Shown here one piece after another: positions 22,178-31,885 of a stretch of 64,000 nt of DNA. This stretch comes from Neoarius graeffei. Lineage: Eukaryota > Chordata > Actinopteri > Siluriformes > Ariidae. Position 1 is the first letter of the stretch, and each line of letters opens with the position of its first letter. The DNA lies in the NCBI RefSeq assembly GCF_027579695.1, contig NC_083586.1, positions 9,486,001-9,550,000 of the forward strand, given 5' to 3'. The translations under genes were made by a program, and so were the position numbers. Below the pieces are notes generated by a model. The model did not search any database. It saw nothing but the letters and a program-made list of their open reading frames with translations, and had not been told where the DNA came from.

Positions 22178-22424
22178 GTTTACATCACGGGCGATTGCTC
22201 TAAGACAACGAGGGAGGCTCAGCCTCCTCTAAAAATGACAAACATCGTGTAGGATGAATTGCGCTAGGCTTATGTTATAGCCGACCTTATAACATTGCTA
22301 TTTCAGATCCAGAATCATAGAAATATATGTGCTCAACCCAACTACAGTGCGAAATCATATAACTTTCCTCAGTTCGCCTAATGTGTGCGTGAGTTTTTCC
22401 CCCTCATGACAGTGCGATGCAGCC

Positions 22425-22743
22425 CAGCCTCAGTGGACTTCAATGGCATTTGGGAACTATGCGCTTTCAATATCAAAATGCAAGATGATTATTGGACAAA
22501 TACTGCAAAAACGCCCGCCCCACGGACTCCCAGCCTCAGTGGACTTCAATGGCATTTGGGAGCTCTGCACTTTCAATATCAAAATGCAAGACGATTATTG
22601 GACAAATACTGCGAAAACGCCCGCCCCACGGACTCCCAGCCTCAGTGGACTTCAATGGCATTTGGGAGCTATGCGCTTTTCAATATCAAAATGCAAGACG
22701 GTTATTGGACAAATATTGCGAAAACGCCCGCCCCACGAACTCC
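22425..22743. repeat. Three-copy 106-bp tandem repeat
   Basis: Units start with cagcctcagtggacttcaa at 22425, 22531 and 22637 (106, 106 and 107 bases), and a partial fourth begins at 22744. Copies differ at only a few positions. Open frames exist in all three forward frames because the unit lacks stops, so they are not evidence of a gene. Confidence 0.95.
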
Positions 22744-23109
22744 CAGCCTCACAGTGGGAGGGACATGGCAAAGCTTTCCGCGAGGAGACTGGTGATTGCT
22801 GAAAGCAGACGGATATTTTCTTTGATTGACAGCTTGTTTAAAATATAGACAGGCAGCGGTGAATCTCAGTTCAGTCCCATGCAGATTCGCAAGTGCTGTG
22901 GTGTATTGTAAGAGATCGGCTTGCATTTCGATTTCATTCATTACATACGGTTTCTACCAGCTTTTTTAGTTTGTATATATTTTCATTGTAAATAAAGTGT
23001 AAATATAGTGTTGTCAAGTTTGCTATCTTAATTCCAGAAATTTTGTTTATTTGAGTGACTGAACTTGAACTTGAGGAGGCTAGTCAGCTAGCAAGAAAGC
23101 TGCACACGG

Positions 23110-23310
23110 ATGCCAAGCATTGCTGATTTAATTTTGGCGAAGCCATTTGCCAGTCTTCCTTTCAAGGAAAAAATTAAAATTAAAGAGCAGGGTAGACCAA
23201 CGCCTCAAATTGACTTGGTGAAAAAGGTAGGGAATAATACTCGTTCCTTTCAGCTCTCCTGGTATGAGAAAGTGAATTGGCTAACAGCAAGTGACCCACA
23301 TCAACAATAG
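23110..23310 (+). pseudogene. hAT transposase N-terminal TTF-type exon, truncated
   Basis: A 66-residue frame begins MPSIADLILAKPFASLPF and includes RSFQLSWYEKVNWLT, the start of the TTF-type zinc finger found in a large hAT transposase group (also seen in vertebrate ZMYM1-like proteins). The frame ends in a TAG just where the cysteine motif would come. The ATG at 23110 fits the usual start. The product alone would have no catalytic residues. I infer it is the 5' exon left after internal deletion. Confidence 0.75.
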
Positions 23311-23862
23311 GCTACTTTAGTAATATGTCATGGATGGACCAAAAATATCTATTTAAAATGTTTATGCTGATTATATTATATTGGAATATATATTTTTCTG
23401 GATATGAATTAAACACAGCTACAATTTGGAAAACATTTTTAAACAAAAACACAGCCGAGAACATTTCACACTACAGACCTGGATTAAAAGTGAAGTGTTA
23501 TCAAAATTGTCAATAAAACATTTCTCAGTCAAAATAAGTAAAATATAGGGAAAGTGTCACTGAATGAAATGTGTGGCACCCAGCTCTATGTTTGGCTCCC
23601 CAAGGTCAGTGCTTGTGCCTATTCCAGAACGCTCTGCTGTTACTCCTGAGGTTCCTGACAAAGAGCTGCTTTCAATAATGATCAATTTTTAAACAACATG
23701 CCACAATTTTAAAATATAAAATGTTAAAATATACCCCCCCAACACCACCATCATGTATATTGGACAGTAGGCTAATGGGCCAAAAGAACCTGTTATTTCA
23801 CAGTTTGTGACCCTGCCAACAATCAGCCAGATCAGAGGCAAGAGTATGGGCAAAATTGATGT

Positions 23863-24246
23863 CTCATCTCATTATCTCATCTCATTATCTGTAGCCGCTT
23901 TATCCTTCTACAGGGTCGCAGGCAAGCTGGAGCCTATCCCAGCTGACTACGGGCGAAAGGCGGGGTACACCCTGGACAAGTCGCCAGGTCATCACAGGGC
24001 TGACACATAGACACAGACAACCATTCACACTCACATTCACACCTACGGTCAATTTAGAGTCACCAGTTAACCTAACCTGCATGTCTTTGGACTGTGGGGG
24101 AAACCGGAGCACCCGGAGGAAACCCACGCGGACACGGGGAGAACATGCAAACTCCGCACAGAAAGGCCCTCGCCGGCCCCGGGGCTCGAACCCAGGACCT
24201 TCTTGCTGTGAGGCGACAGCGCTAACCACTACACCACCGTGCCGCC
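23863..24246 (-). mobile_element. tRNA-derived SINE, copy in hAT
   Basis: Full-length minus-strand copy with the tail (ctcattatctcatctcattatct) on its left and head on its right (ccactacaccaccgtgccgcc). The direct repeat caaaattgatgt is at 23851-23862 and 24247-24258. Nearly identical to copies at 2682 and 40189, so it is young. Confidence 0.93.
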
Positions 24247-25001
24247 CAAAATTGATGTGTTTTTTCTTTTTTCTTTTAAAATCTGGAAATATCGTAACCG
24301 ACCAGCCTTCCCTGTTTGAAAGACTACCAGCCGCCACTGGTTTACATATGTAAAAAGTGTCATGTAGCAAGCTAAAGCCTCACTCACAACCCGCCGTACG
24401 TGCTACTATGGGCGATCTACGGTAAAAAATTTGGCAAAACCGTGCTTGAGACTTGCATGACACTTGCGTGTGTTCAGCGCTGTAGAAGGTCGCAGACTGG
24501 CCATGGAAACTTTTGGTCCTGCACATACAAATTCTATGGGTCTTGTGAAAAATCAAGAACGCATACACTACGTACGGGACCCGTATTCCTTTTGTACACC
24601 TGAACCAAGTCAGCAGCACGGCTAGTCGGGGCTTTTTGTGATGACAGTAAGATGCACGAGTGACGCACGGTCATTGTACAAGTGACATGCCTCAGAAGTA
24701 CTACACAAGTATCCACACTTGCTATTTGTGAAGCCCCCAAGACAGAAGTACATCTCACTTTCTACCCCATGTGTGGCGTGCACACAGCGCATGCGACCCG
24801 CATGCTACACGAGAGGCAAGACTCTGGGTATATATATTGGGAGAGGAACCAAGGAACCGATCATGTAGCGTGTAGCATTGTTGAAGGGAAGAAGACCACC
24901 TCATTTGCTGCTTTTATTTGAGTATATGTTAATTTACTATGCAAAGGTCAAATAATAAAACATGAGAATAAGGGAATAACACATTTTATTACATTGTAAA
25001 A

Positions 25002-25197
25002 AAATCCCAACTAAATAGCCCAACAGTTTGAGCACTGAAACACACTTTGACTCTGACTCCGAGCTACTGTCCTGCTCCTACTCCTGCTGAGTGGTGGGAG
25101 GGGGTGTCGGGATGTCCTTGTCCTTATCACTGAGCATGGCACATTGGCCTGACAGTGACGATGGGATTGCAATGTCCTCACTTCTGGGTGTCGTTAG
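25002..25197 (-). pseudogene. Remnant second exon of the Harbinger-like element
   Basis: On the minus strand an acceptor-like tttcag precedes a frame reading LTTPRSEDIAIPSSLSG, then a serine/glutamate-rich part with one internal TAG. No known domain can be seen. It pairs with the acidic exon at 41539-41722. I do not recognise the protein; it could be the accessory (Myb-like) gene of a Harbinger element, but no SANT/Myb tryptophans are visible. Confidence 0.4.
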
Positions 25198-25451
25198 CTG
25201 AAACATACATGAAAATCAGCATATATAATCAGTGTTGGGCACGTTACTTTCAAAAAGTAATTAGTTATATTTACTAGTTACTTTTCCCAAAAAGTAACCG
25301 AGTTAGTAACTGATTCTTTAAGTTCGTTTCTTAAGACACGTATTTTTTAGTATGTTACCTCGTTTGTTGACAGTTTCGGCGAACACTTCCGCCTTCTTCA
25401 AAACAGTCACCAGATGTCGAGTGGTGACATACCTTATCAGCTGATGTTACT

Positions 25452-26630
25452 CTATGGAAGCGTGAACGTCCCGCCCAATTTGACAGGTAGTCCACGCCTC
25501 CTGCTGCCAGGTCGCTGCCCCAGGACTGCGCTCCAGGTGTGTGACAGCGCGTACGCTCCCTCATCCCGGTTCATAGTCCTCTGCGCCCGCTTACGTATCT
25601 CCACTGCCTCCAAAATCCAACGCTGGTATCTATTCTCTTCAGCGCGAATGACTCTGGCCTCTTCCCAATTCATTATATTATTATGTCGTTTGCAGTGGTC
25701 TGAAATGGCTGATTTTAAGTTTTCTTGGTTTGCTTTTTCTTTTTTGGATCTTGTGAGTCTTTTTGTTGTTTCTTTTTCACATTCTAATTGGTGTTCTTTC
25801 CTGCGAGTGTGGAAGCATCTGCCCGTTTCACCAATATAGACTTTATTGCATGAATGGCAAGGGATTTCATATATGACATTGCATTTATTGTCCAGTTGTA
25901 TTTTGTCTTTGGGGTGAACTAGCAGCTGTCGGAGGTTCTTGTATGGTTTGACCGGGGTGTTGATGTGGTATTTCCTCATGGATCGTTGGATGCGTTCTGT
26001 AACTCCTTTTATGTATGGTAATGTGACAAAGCCCAGGTTTGTTTTTTCTGTGTTTTTTCTTGTTTGTTTGTTTTTTTCCTTTTTTTGTGTCTGTAATTTT
26101 CCTTTTCGAATTGCCCACGGTGGATATTGGCAGTTTTTTAATGCCTGTTGGATGTGTTGTTCCTCCTCCTGTCTGTCTTTCTCCTCCGTGATGTTCTGTG
26201 TTCGGTCGTATAGTGTTCTGATTACTGACATTTTGTGTGCGATGGGATGTTCAGATGTCCAGAGAAGATATTGGTTGGTATGTGTAGGTTTTCTGTATGT
26301 TGTAATTCTGATATTACCTTCTTCTGTGTGGTGTATTTTTAGGTCCAGAAATGCTATTGTCTTGTCCGTTTCTTCTTCGTGTGTGAATTTGATGTTGCCT
26401 GTCTTGTCTATGGAGTTTAGATGATCCGTGAGTTGTTGTGTGTGGCCTGTTTTGGTTATTTCAAGAATGTCATCAATGTATCTTTTCCAGAAGATAGGTT
26501 TGCAGTCATCCGGTGCTGTTTCTATGGCTCGGGTTTCCAGATCCTCCATAAAAAAGTTGCATAGAGTGGCAGATAGCGGGTCCCCCATTGCAAATCCCTC
26601 TTTTTGTCTGTAAATTGTGCCTCTGACACA
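25452..26630 (-). CDS. PLE reverse transcriptase C-terminal half plus GIY-YIG endonuclease (inverted copy)
   Basis: An open frame of about 390 residues. It starts inside the RT, with RGTIYRQKEGFAMGDPLS, and has the catalytic box KRYIDDILEI and a thumb region with FLDLKIHHTEEG. A lysine-rich linker follows, then a GIY-YIG nuclease with YEIPC-x2-C, KVYIGETGRCFHTRRKEHQ and a late glutamate in NYIMNW-like context (seen here as NNIMNWEEARVI). PLE proteins reverse transcribe RNA and nick DNA. The fingers and half of the palm are missing because the copy is 5' truncated, so the 12 residues before the RT part come from the junction sequence. Unlike the plus copy it has no stop or frameshift in this region. 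No obvious promoter; probably not functional alone. Confidence 0.88.
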   Translation of the reverse strand, partial: CVRGTIYRQKEGFAMGDPLSATLCNFFMEDLETRAIETAPDDCKPIFWKRYIDDILEITKTGHTQQLTDHLNSIDKTGNIKFTHEEETDKTIAFLDLKIHHTEEGNIRITTYRKPTHTNQYLLWTSEHPIAHKMSVIRTLYDRTQNITEEKDRQEEEQHIQQALKNCQYPPWAIRKGKLQTQKKEKNKQTRKNTEKTNLGFVTLPYIKGVTERIQRSMRKYHINTPVKPYKNLRQLLVHPKDKIQLDNKCNVIYEIPCHSCNKVYIGETGRCFHTRRKEHQLECEKETTKRLTRSKKEKANQENLKSAISDHCKRHNNIMNWEEARVIRAEENRYQRWILEAVEIRKRAQRTMNRDEGAYALSHTWSAVLGQRPGSRRRGLPVKLGGTFTLP

Positions 26631-26639
26631 ATTTGTCAC

Positions 26640-26798
26640 CACTCGACATCCACTCGACATCTGGTGACTGTTTTGAAGAAAGCGGAAGTGTTCACCGAAA
26701 CTGTCAACAAACGAGGTAACATACTAAAAAATACGTGTCTTAAGAAACGAACTTAAAGAATAGTTACAATAATCAGACATAATGAATTTTCACTACAT
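26640..26798 (+). repeat. PLE pseudo-LTR, upstream copy
   Basis: Runs from the ccactcgacatctggtgact word through aagaaacgaacttaaagaa to tttcactacata. It matches 39958-40110 closely, and its first part also matches, inverted, 25314-25425. At 26636-26660 the word ccactcgacat is doubled, marking the junction with the inverted copy. Confidence 0.88.
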
Positions 26799-28015
26799 AT
26801 TAAAAATAAGTTATGGAGAAGATTGTGCCAAAGAGGTATGCTACCTGGAAAAACTAAAGAAAAAACTGGCGCGACAAAGAAACCATCTCCGCTTCAATCT
26901 CCGCTGCCGGGACGAAGGCGTCATTCCAGCAAGCCTCTACATAAAAAATCCAATTCCAACAAGAAACGCAGAAAGGGCCATCGAAAGAGCGCGAATGACT
27001 CTGGTAAGAGAAAGAATTAGATGCACGACAAACAAAATCAACAATTTAAATACAGAAATAACACAAAGAACACAAGATTTCAAACGCCAGTTCAAACTCA
27101 GCAGTGACATGGAAAAAAGTATGGAAGAACATCTAAATGCAGTACAAGAACAAGAATTCTCAAAAACAAAAACACGCCATATTAAAAAACTAAATAGGCT
27201 TATCAAAAAGAAACAAAATAAATGCAAGGACAAGCAAATAAATGAAAAATGGATATGCAACCTGTCTAAACACACACTAACAACAGCAGAACGCACTATA
27301 CTCTCACGGGGACTAAAGTATGCCATCACACCAAGTAAAATCCCGAATGAAGAATTCATACTGGCTACGGAACTAGCATGCAACATGTTACAGGACCAAG
27401 GACAGAAAGCCGCATTAAAGAACGAAATAGCAGGCATCCTCACCTCAGCTAAACCGCCACCCAGAAACACAACTAAACAGGAAATGGAAGCCATCAGAAC
27501 ACTTACAAAGAACAAGAAAATAACAATACTACCGGCTGATAAAGGGAGGACCACGGTTATCATGGACACTAATCAATATGAAAAACAAATGAATGAAATG
27601 CTCACGGACCCAAACACATATGAAATACTCAAAAAAGACCCGACAGAGGAAAAGAAAAAAGACTAAAACTATTACTCAAACCGTTAATGGACAACAACAA
27701 AATTGATAAACAAACATACAATCACCTCATCCCCACAGCAGACATCACCCCCCGGATATACGGCACACCGAAAATTCATAAACCCGAAGCACCACTAAGA
27801 CCCATAGTAGACAGTATAGGATCAGTTACTTACAACCTTTCCAAGACGCTGGCAGACATAATTAAACCACTCCTCGGACTCACGGAATACCACTGCAAAA
27901 ACTCAAAACAACTGGCAAAAGAACTAAAGGAAATCAAGATAAAAAAGGATGAAATCTTTGTATCACATGACGTCATATCCCTCATTACAAAAACACCGGT
28001 CACAAACACTCTCAA
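26782..28015 (+). pseudogene. PLE N-terminal region and RT fingers (plus copy)
   Basis: From the ATG at 26782 a lysine-rich N-terminal region is read (EVCYLEKLKKKLARQRNHLR and later ITILPADKGRTTVIMD, a conserved PLE element before RT). A frameshift in the A-rich run at 27648-27664 changes frame. RT motifs then follow: ITPRIYGTPKIHKPEAPLRP and SHDVISLITKTPV (first catalytic aspartate in HDV). The gene is cut at 28015 by the Gypsy element and resumes at 38651. The ATG lies inside the pseudo-LTR, as is usual for PLEs with terminal repeats. Confidence 0.87.
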
Positions 28016-29967
28016 TGTAGCCCAGGCTGTAAAGCGTCATAATTTTGTTAAGACTATCCTCTTAAAATAATCCATTTTATTTGTGAACGAAAAAAAAACA
28101 TTCATTGAAAGTAATTGATCAGTTATTAAAATTCTAAAAGCAATTCATTTTGTTTTGAAATAGATGCTTTATAAATAATTCATTGAAATTGATTATATGC
28201 ACTAAAAACTATTGGAAAGTGTTTAAAATGGAGAAAAGGAGAAATAGAGAAAAAAAAAGGAGTTTCTGCAGAAGGCTATGTAGAACGAGCTTCCCGAATA
28301 GCCAATTAGTGCATCTTGTGCGCCCCAGGTGATCAACCTCGTAGGTTACATCTGGTCGTAACTTCCTGTTTTGCAGCCATGTTTACGGTTGCTGCCTCGT
28401 GCGTTGTCTGATCCAAATGCAGATAAAACCTGTTTTCATCCACGGGGTAAGACCTGAAAATAATGTTTTGAACTGAGTTGGAATAATTCTTAATGATTTT
28501 AAACCCTGGTTGACCAGTATATTGTTAATATTTAAACTTTATAGAGCAGTGTGAGACCGGACGATTTCTGCCGATCGGGCGAGGGTAATTGCTGGAACGC
28601 TCGTTCCTAAATTGATCACTCGGTGAGTGGAAAAAAACCCCACACTAACTTGTTTGGTTGATTTGTAAAGCATCTGAAAGTTATGTTAATCGGCGCAGCT
28701 GCCATGAAAAAGGTGCTAATGGTGCTATAGCCGCCTGAGACTGTGCTGTGATGCTAATGGGCCATTGACCTGAACTTAGCAGTTTAGCTTGTTGGTGTCA
28801 CATCTGAATAATCATTTCAGTGTTGTTTATTGTTATTTACTAAGGAATATTTTTCTAAGCTGTTGTTCATTGCATATGTAAAGAAAAAAAAAGGTATTGG
28901 TGAGACTGCTTGATGAAAGTGTGTGCTTGTGGTACTTAAAGAGGTAAATATTTAGTGCAGTTTCTCATTGTTACCGGTGCAAGGAGAGACAATTAAGCAC
29001 GTTAGGCCTTAATGCCTCTAACTACCATGGGGTTTCTGAATTTGGTGCGGTTTTCTACCAAATTGAAGGGTACTATGCAATATATTTATATTTATTTCTT
29101 TTGTTTTTGAAAAATTGTATTTTCTTTGTTACTAATGTAACTAATAACTGTTTCAAGAGTTGAAACAGTTATTAATGTAACTACAGTACTTGAATTTAAA
29201 AAAAAGCACTTTGAGTGTATTTATGGTTTCACGGGTACGGATTAGTGCTTGACCTCTTGAACTGGAGATGTATTTGATTTTTGTTGTGCAGCTGGACCTT
29301 TTGGGAGCATGATGTGGACTGGTTAATGCAGATTAGTGTTGTTGCTTGAGGATGATCGGCGTGCTGTTTGGATCTGCTTTGGCCTCTCTGTGGGTCAGGT
29401 TTTTTTTTCTGTGACTTCATTTGATGAAGTCCCAGCCAAGGTCCACCATCTATCGGGGAGTTTCCAGCTGGGTTCGTGTGAGGTTTCCAGAGATCCAGAG
29501 AGATTGTCTCTAGAGTCCATGATCCATAGATTCCCAGTGTGAGCTGGGTGGCGAGCCACATTGAAACCACCGATATTGAACTGAGAGTGGTGAAGGATTC
29601 CTTCATTCCCCCTTCCTCACAGACTGTGTGGTAGGACAGAATACACATACACTGATACACTTGCCACGGATCTGAAGAAAAAGGGCCCCAACGCTAACTT
29701 TGGGACAGAGGGTTTTATTTTGCCGGCTTATTATTTTTAGTTGTTATTTTTTCATTGAATGCCTTGCAACAGATTGTGTATTTTTTATTGTTATTGATTA
29801 TTAATAAGTGCACACACACAAAAACTTAAACCATTGTTTCTTGTGTTCTTCTGACTACTCAACGACAAAGGCTCTCACAAGCTTATATTCTTCTGTTACT
29901 GGTCCATCTATTAATATTGACTATTTACCTGTGCCCTGTTGCTACAATCTGTAACAAGGGGGTTACA
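28016..29967 (+). repeat. 5' LTR of PNMA-like Gypsy element
   Basis: Starts tgtagcccaggctg and ends aagggggttaca. It is unusually long, with a foldback of ctgtttcaagagttgaaacag near 29148-29168. The minus-strand open frame within it (29229-29660) has an equivalent in the other LTR, but I see no protein family in it. Confidence 0.95.
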
Positions 29968-29971
29968 GATT

Positions 29972-29988
29972 TGGCGAGCCAGCCAGGA
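29972..29988 (+). other. Primer binding site, tRNA-Arg(ACG) type
   Basis: The bases tggcgagccagccagga, four bases after the 5' LTR, are an exact complement of the 3' end of vertebrate tRNA-Arg(ACG) as I know it (ending UCCUGGCUGGCUCGCCA). Confidence 0.85.
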
Positions 29989-30119
29989 GAGCTGTGTTGA
30001 GTGTCTAATTGTTAAATTTATTTTGTGTGTACAAGCTGCTGAAATTAAAGGTAGGTCCCCCCCAAAACAAAATAATAATAATAAAAATAAAATACAATTA
30101 GAAAAATAAATACGGCAAA

Positions 30120-31885
30120 ATGGAAACAGTAATGCAGGAATCAGTTGCAATTCCCTGCTCTGTAGTGGTTAGTGGATTAACTGAGACAGATAGTGATGAT
30201 GAAGTATCTACTTACCTTCAGAAATATGGTTCAATCAAACGTTTTCTTCGCATAGACGATCCCAAATCAGATTTCCACAGACACATCATTGTAGAGTTCA
30301 CACATAGCACTGCTATGGAAGCCTTAGAGCCCTATTGCCCCTTAAGCTTCAAAGCCCCACCCAGACCAACACGGTGTATGAAGTGAAGAGCTTGGCAGGT
30401 GTTTACACATTAGATGCCCGGAGCAAAGCTACCAAAGCATATATGGAACAACTTTGTGATATTGCCAAGCTGAGTGGAACATCACTAGAGCAAATGCTGA
30501 AAGAAGAGCTGGCACATCTTACTTTGTCTACAGCTAGCACACTGTCCTCTTCTCCTCAGCCTCACCAAGAGCTCTCACCTGAGCAGAGCCCACTCTCCAA
30601 AACAGAACCACCTCACCTGGAAAATGTCTCATCCTCTCCACGACTTTCTTTTGTCGACCCACCTGATCTTGCAGCTAAGAAATCTTCTCACGATGAGGGT
30701 CAGCCTCATACCTCTTCAATCTTCACAAAAAACCTGACTGAGTTAACCTTGTCGCCGACTCCTCCAGTTGTGACTGGTAGCATGACCCAGTCCACCATCG
30801 ACTTGAATCCCCCCAGCATTCAACGAGTGGTGGTTGAACACGTTGTCCGCAGCAGTGAAAGCCCATCACACCTGGCTACACCAGGTAGGCTTTGAGCTTT
30901 CTCAGGGAAATGTCCACGGTTTAATAATGAAGTGGATTTCGACACATGGCGTACCAGTGTTGAAGTTCTCATGAAAGATCCCTCAGTCTCTGATTCATAC
31001 TGCACGCATCGCATCCTTGACAGTCTCCTCCCTCCTGCTTCTGAGATGACTAAGCATCTTGGCCCACATGCTAAACCTTCGGCCTATCTTGAACTACTGG
31101 ACTCTGCCTATGGAACAGTTGAAGATGGCGATGAACTATATGCCAGGTTCAGGAATACACTTCAAAATGATGGGGAGAAGCCATCTGCTTTTCTGCAGAG
31201 GTTGCATGTGGCACTGGGCACAACTATGAGACGTGGTGGTGTGTCCTCTCATGATTTCGACCAGCAGCTTTTAAAGCAGTTCTGCCGTGGCTGCTGGGAA
31301 AATTCCCTAATAGTCGACCTCCAGCTTGAACAAAGAAAGAGAAATCCATCATCCTTTGCAGAACTGTTGCTGCTATTAAGGACAGAAGAGGATAAACAGG
31401 CGGCGAAAGTGAGTCACATGAAGCAGCATTTGGGAAGCACCAAGCCTGTTTATAGTGCCAGTAAACAGCGTGTCATGTCTCATCTTCAAACAGCATATGC
31501 TGCTACTGATTCTGACTATTGCACTGAAGTCGAGATGCTGAGGAAAGAGATATCAGACATTAGCGCCCAGCTTAATAGCATGACAGTTGAGAGTAAAAAA
31601 CAGAAATTGCCCAAACAGAAAGCAAAGTCCCTTGCTTCTAGTGCCAAAGCCGAGGCTCACCTCATGAAAAAGAAAGGAACAACTCAGCAGAGCCCCGCTA
31701 TCAAAATGAGCAGCAAACCACGCCCTTGGTACTGCTTTCAGTGTGGGGAGGATGGTCATATCGTCTCGGCATGTGACAATGAGCCAAATCCTTCCCTCAT
31801 AGCAGCAAAGAAAAAACAGCTGAGAGAAAGGCAGGCTGCATGGGAGTCTTCCAATCCCCTTGGCAATCAGGCACATTTAAACTGA
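30120..31885 (+). pseudogene. Gypsy gag with PNMA-like N-terminus and CCHC knuckle
   Basis: The ATG at 30120 opens a frame whose start (CSVVVSGLTETDSDDEVSTY, then IVEFTHSTAMEAL) resembles the RNA-recognition-like N-terminal domain of PNMA and ZCCHC12/18 proteins, which are known to be of Gypsy gag origin. A shift near 30345 moves to the next frame; a TGA at 30893 interrupts. The capsid part follows (VDFDTWRTSVEVLMKDPSV, FRNTLQNDGEKPSAFLQRLH), then a CCHC knuckle CFQCGEDGHIVSAC (about 31732-31773). The gag stop is TGA at 31883, right after a slippery heptamer. Confidence 0.85.
31876..31882 (+). promoter_or_regulatory. -1 frameshift heptamer T-TTA-AAC at the gag/pol junction
   Basis: The bases tttaaac sit in gag phase as T TTA AAC directly before the gag TGA. 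This is a classical -1 slippery site, and shifting -1 enters the pol frame at 31882. No downstream structure was tested. Confidence 0.8.

Larger units (their letters stand above)
22186..24339 (+). mobile_element. hAT-type element with TTF-finger exon and 106-bp tandem repeat
   Basis: The ends cacgggcgattgct and, inward from the right, cagtggcggctggta are weak inverted repeats. The flanking 8-bp duplication gtttacat is exact (22178-22185, 24340-24347). Inside are a tandem array (22425-22743), a coding exon of a TTF-type hAT transposase (23110-23310) and a minus-strand SINE (23863-24246). Most of the transposase is missing. Confidence 0.88.

Noticed and set aside
22385..22848. Three overlapping forward open frames of 118-136 codons
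   Set aside because: Produced by the 106-bp tandem repeat, which lacks stops in all three forward frames; no motif.
29229..29660. 143-codon minus-strand frame in both Gypsy LTRs (also 37905-38336)
   Set aside because: Conserved only because LTRs are copies of each other; no domain, and it opposes the direction of transcription.
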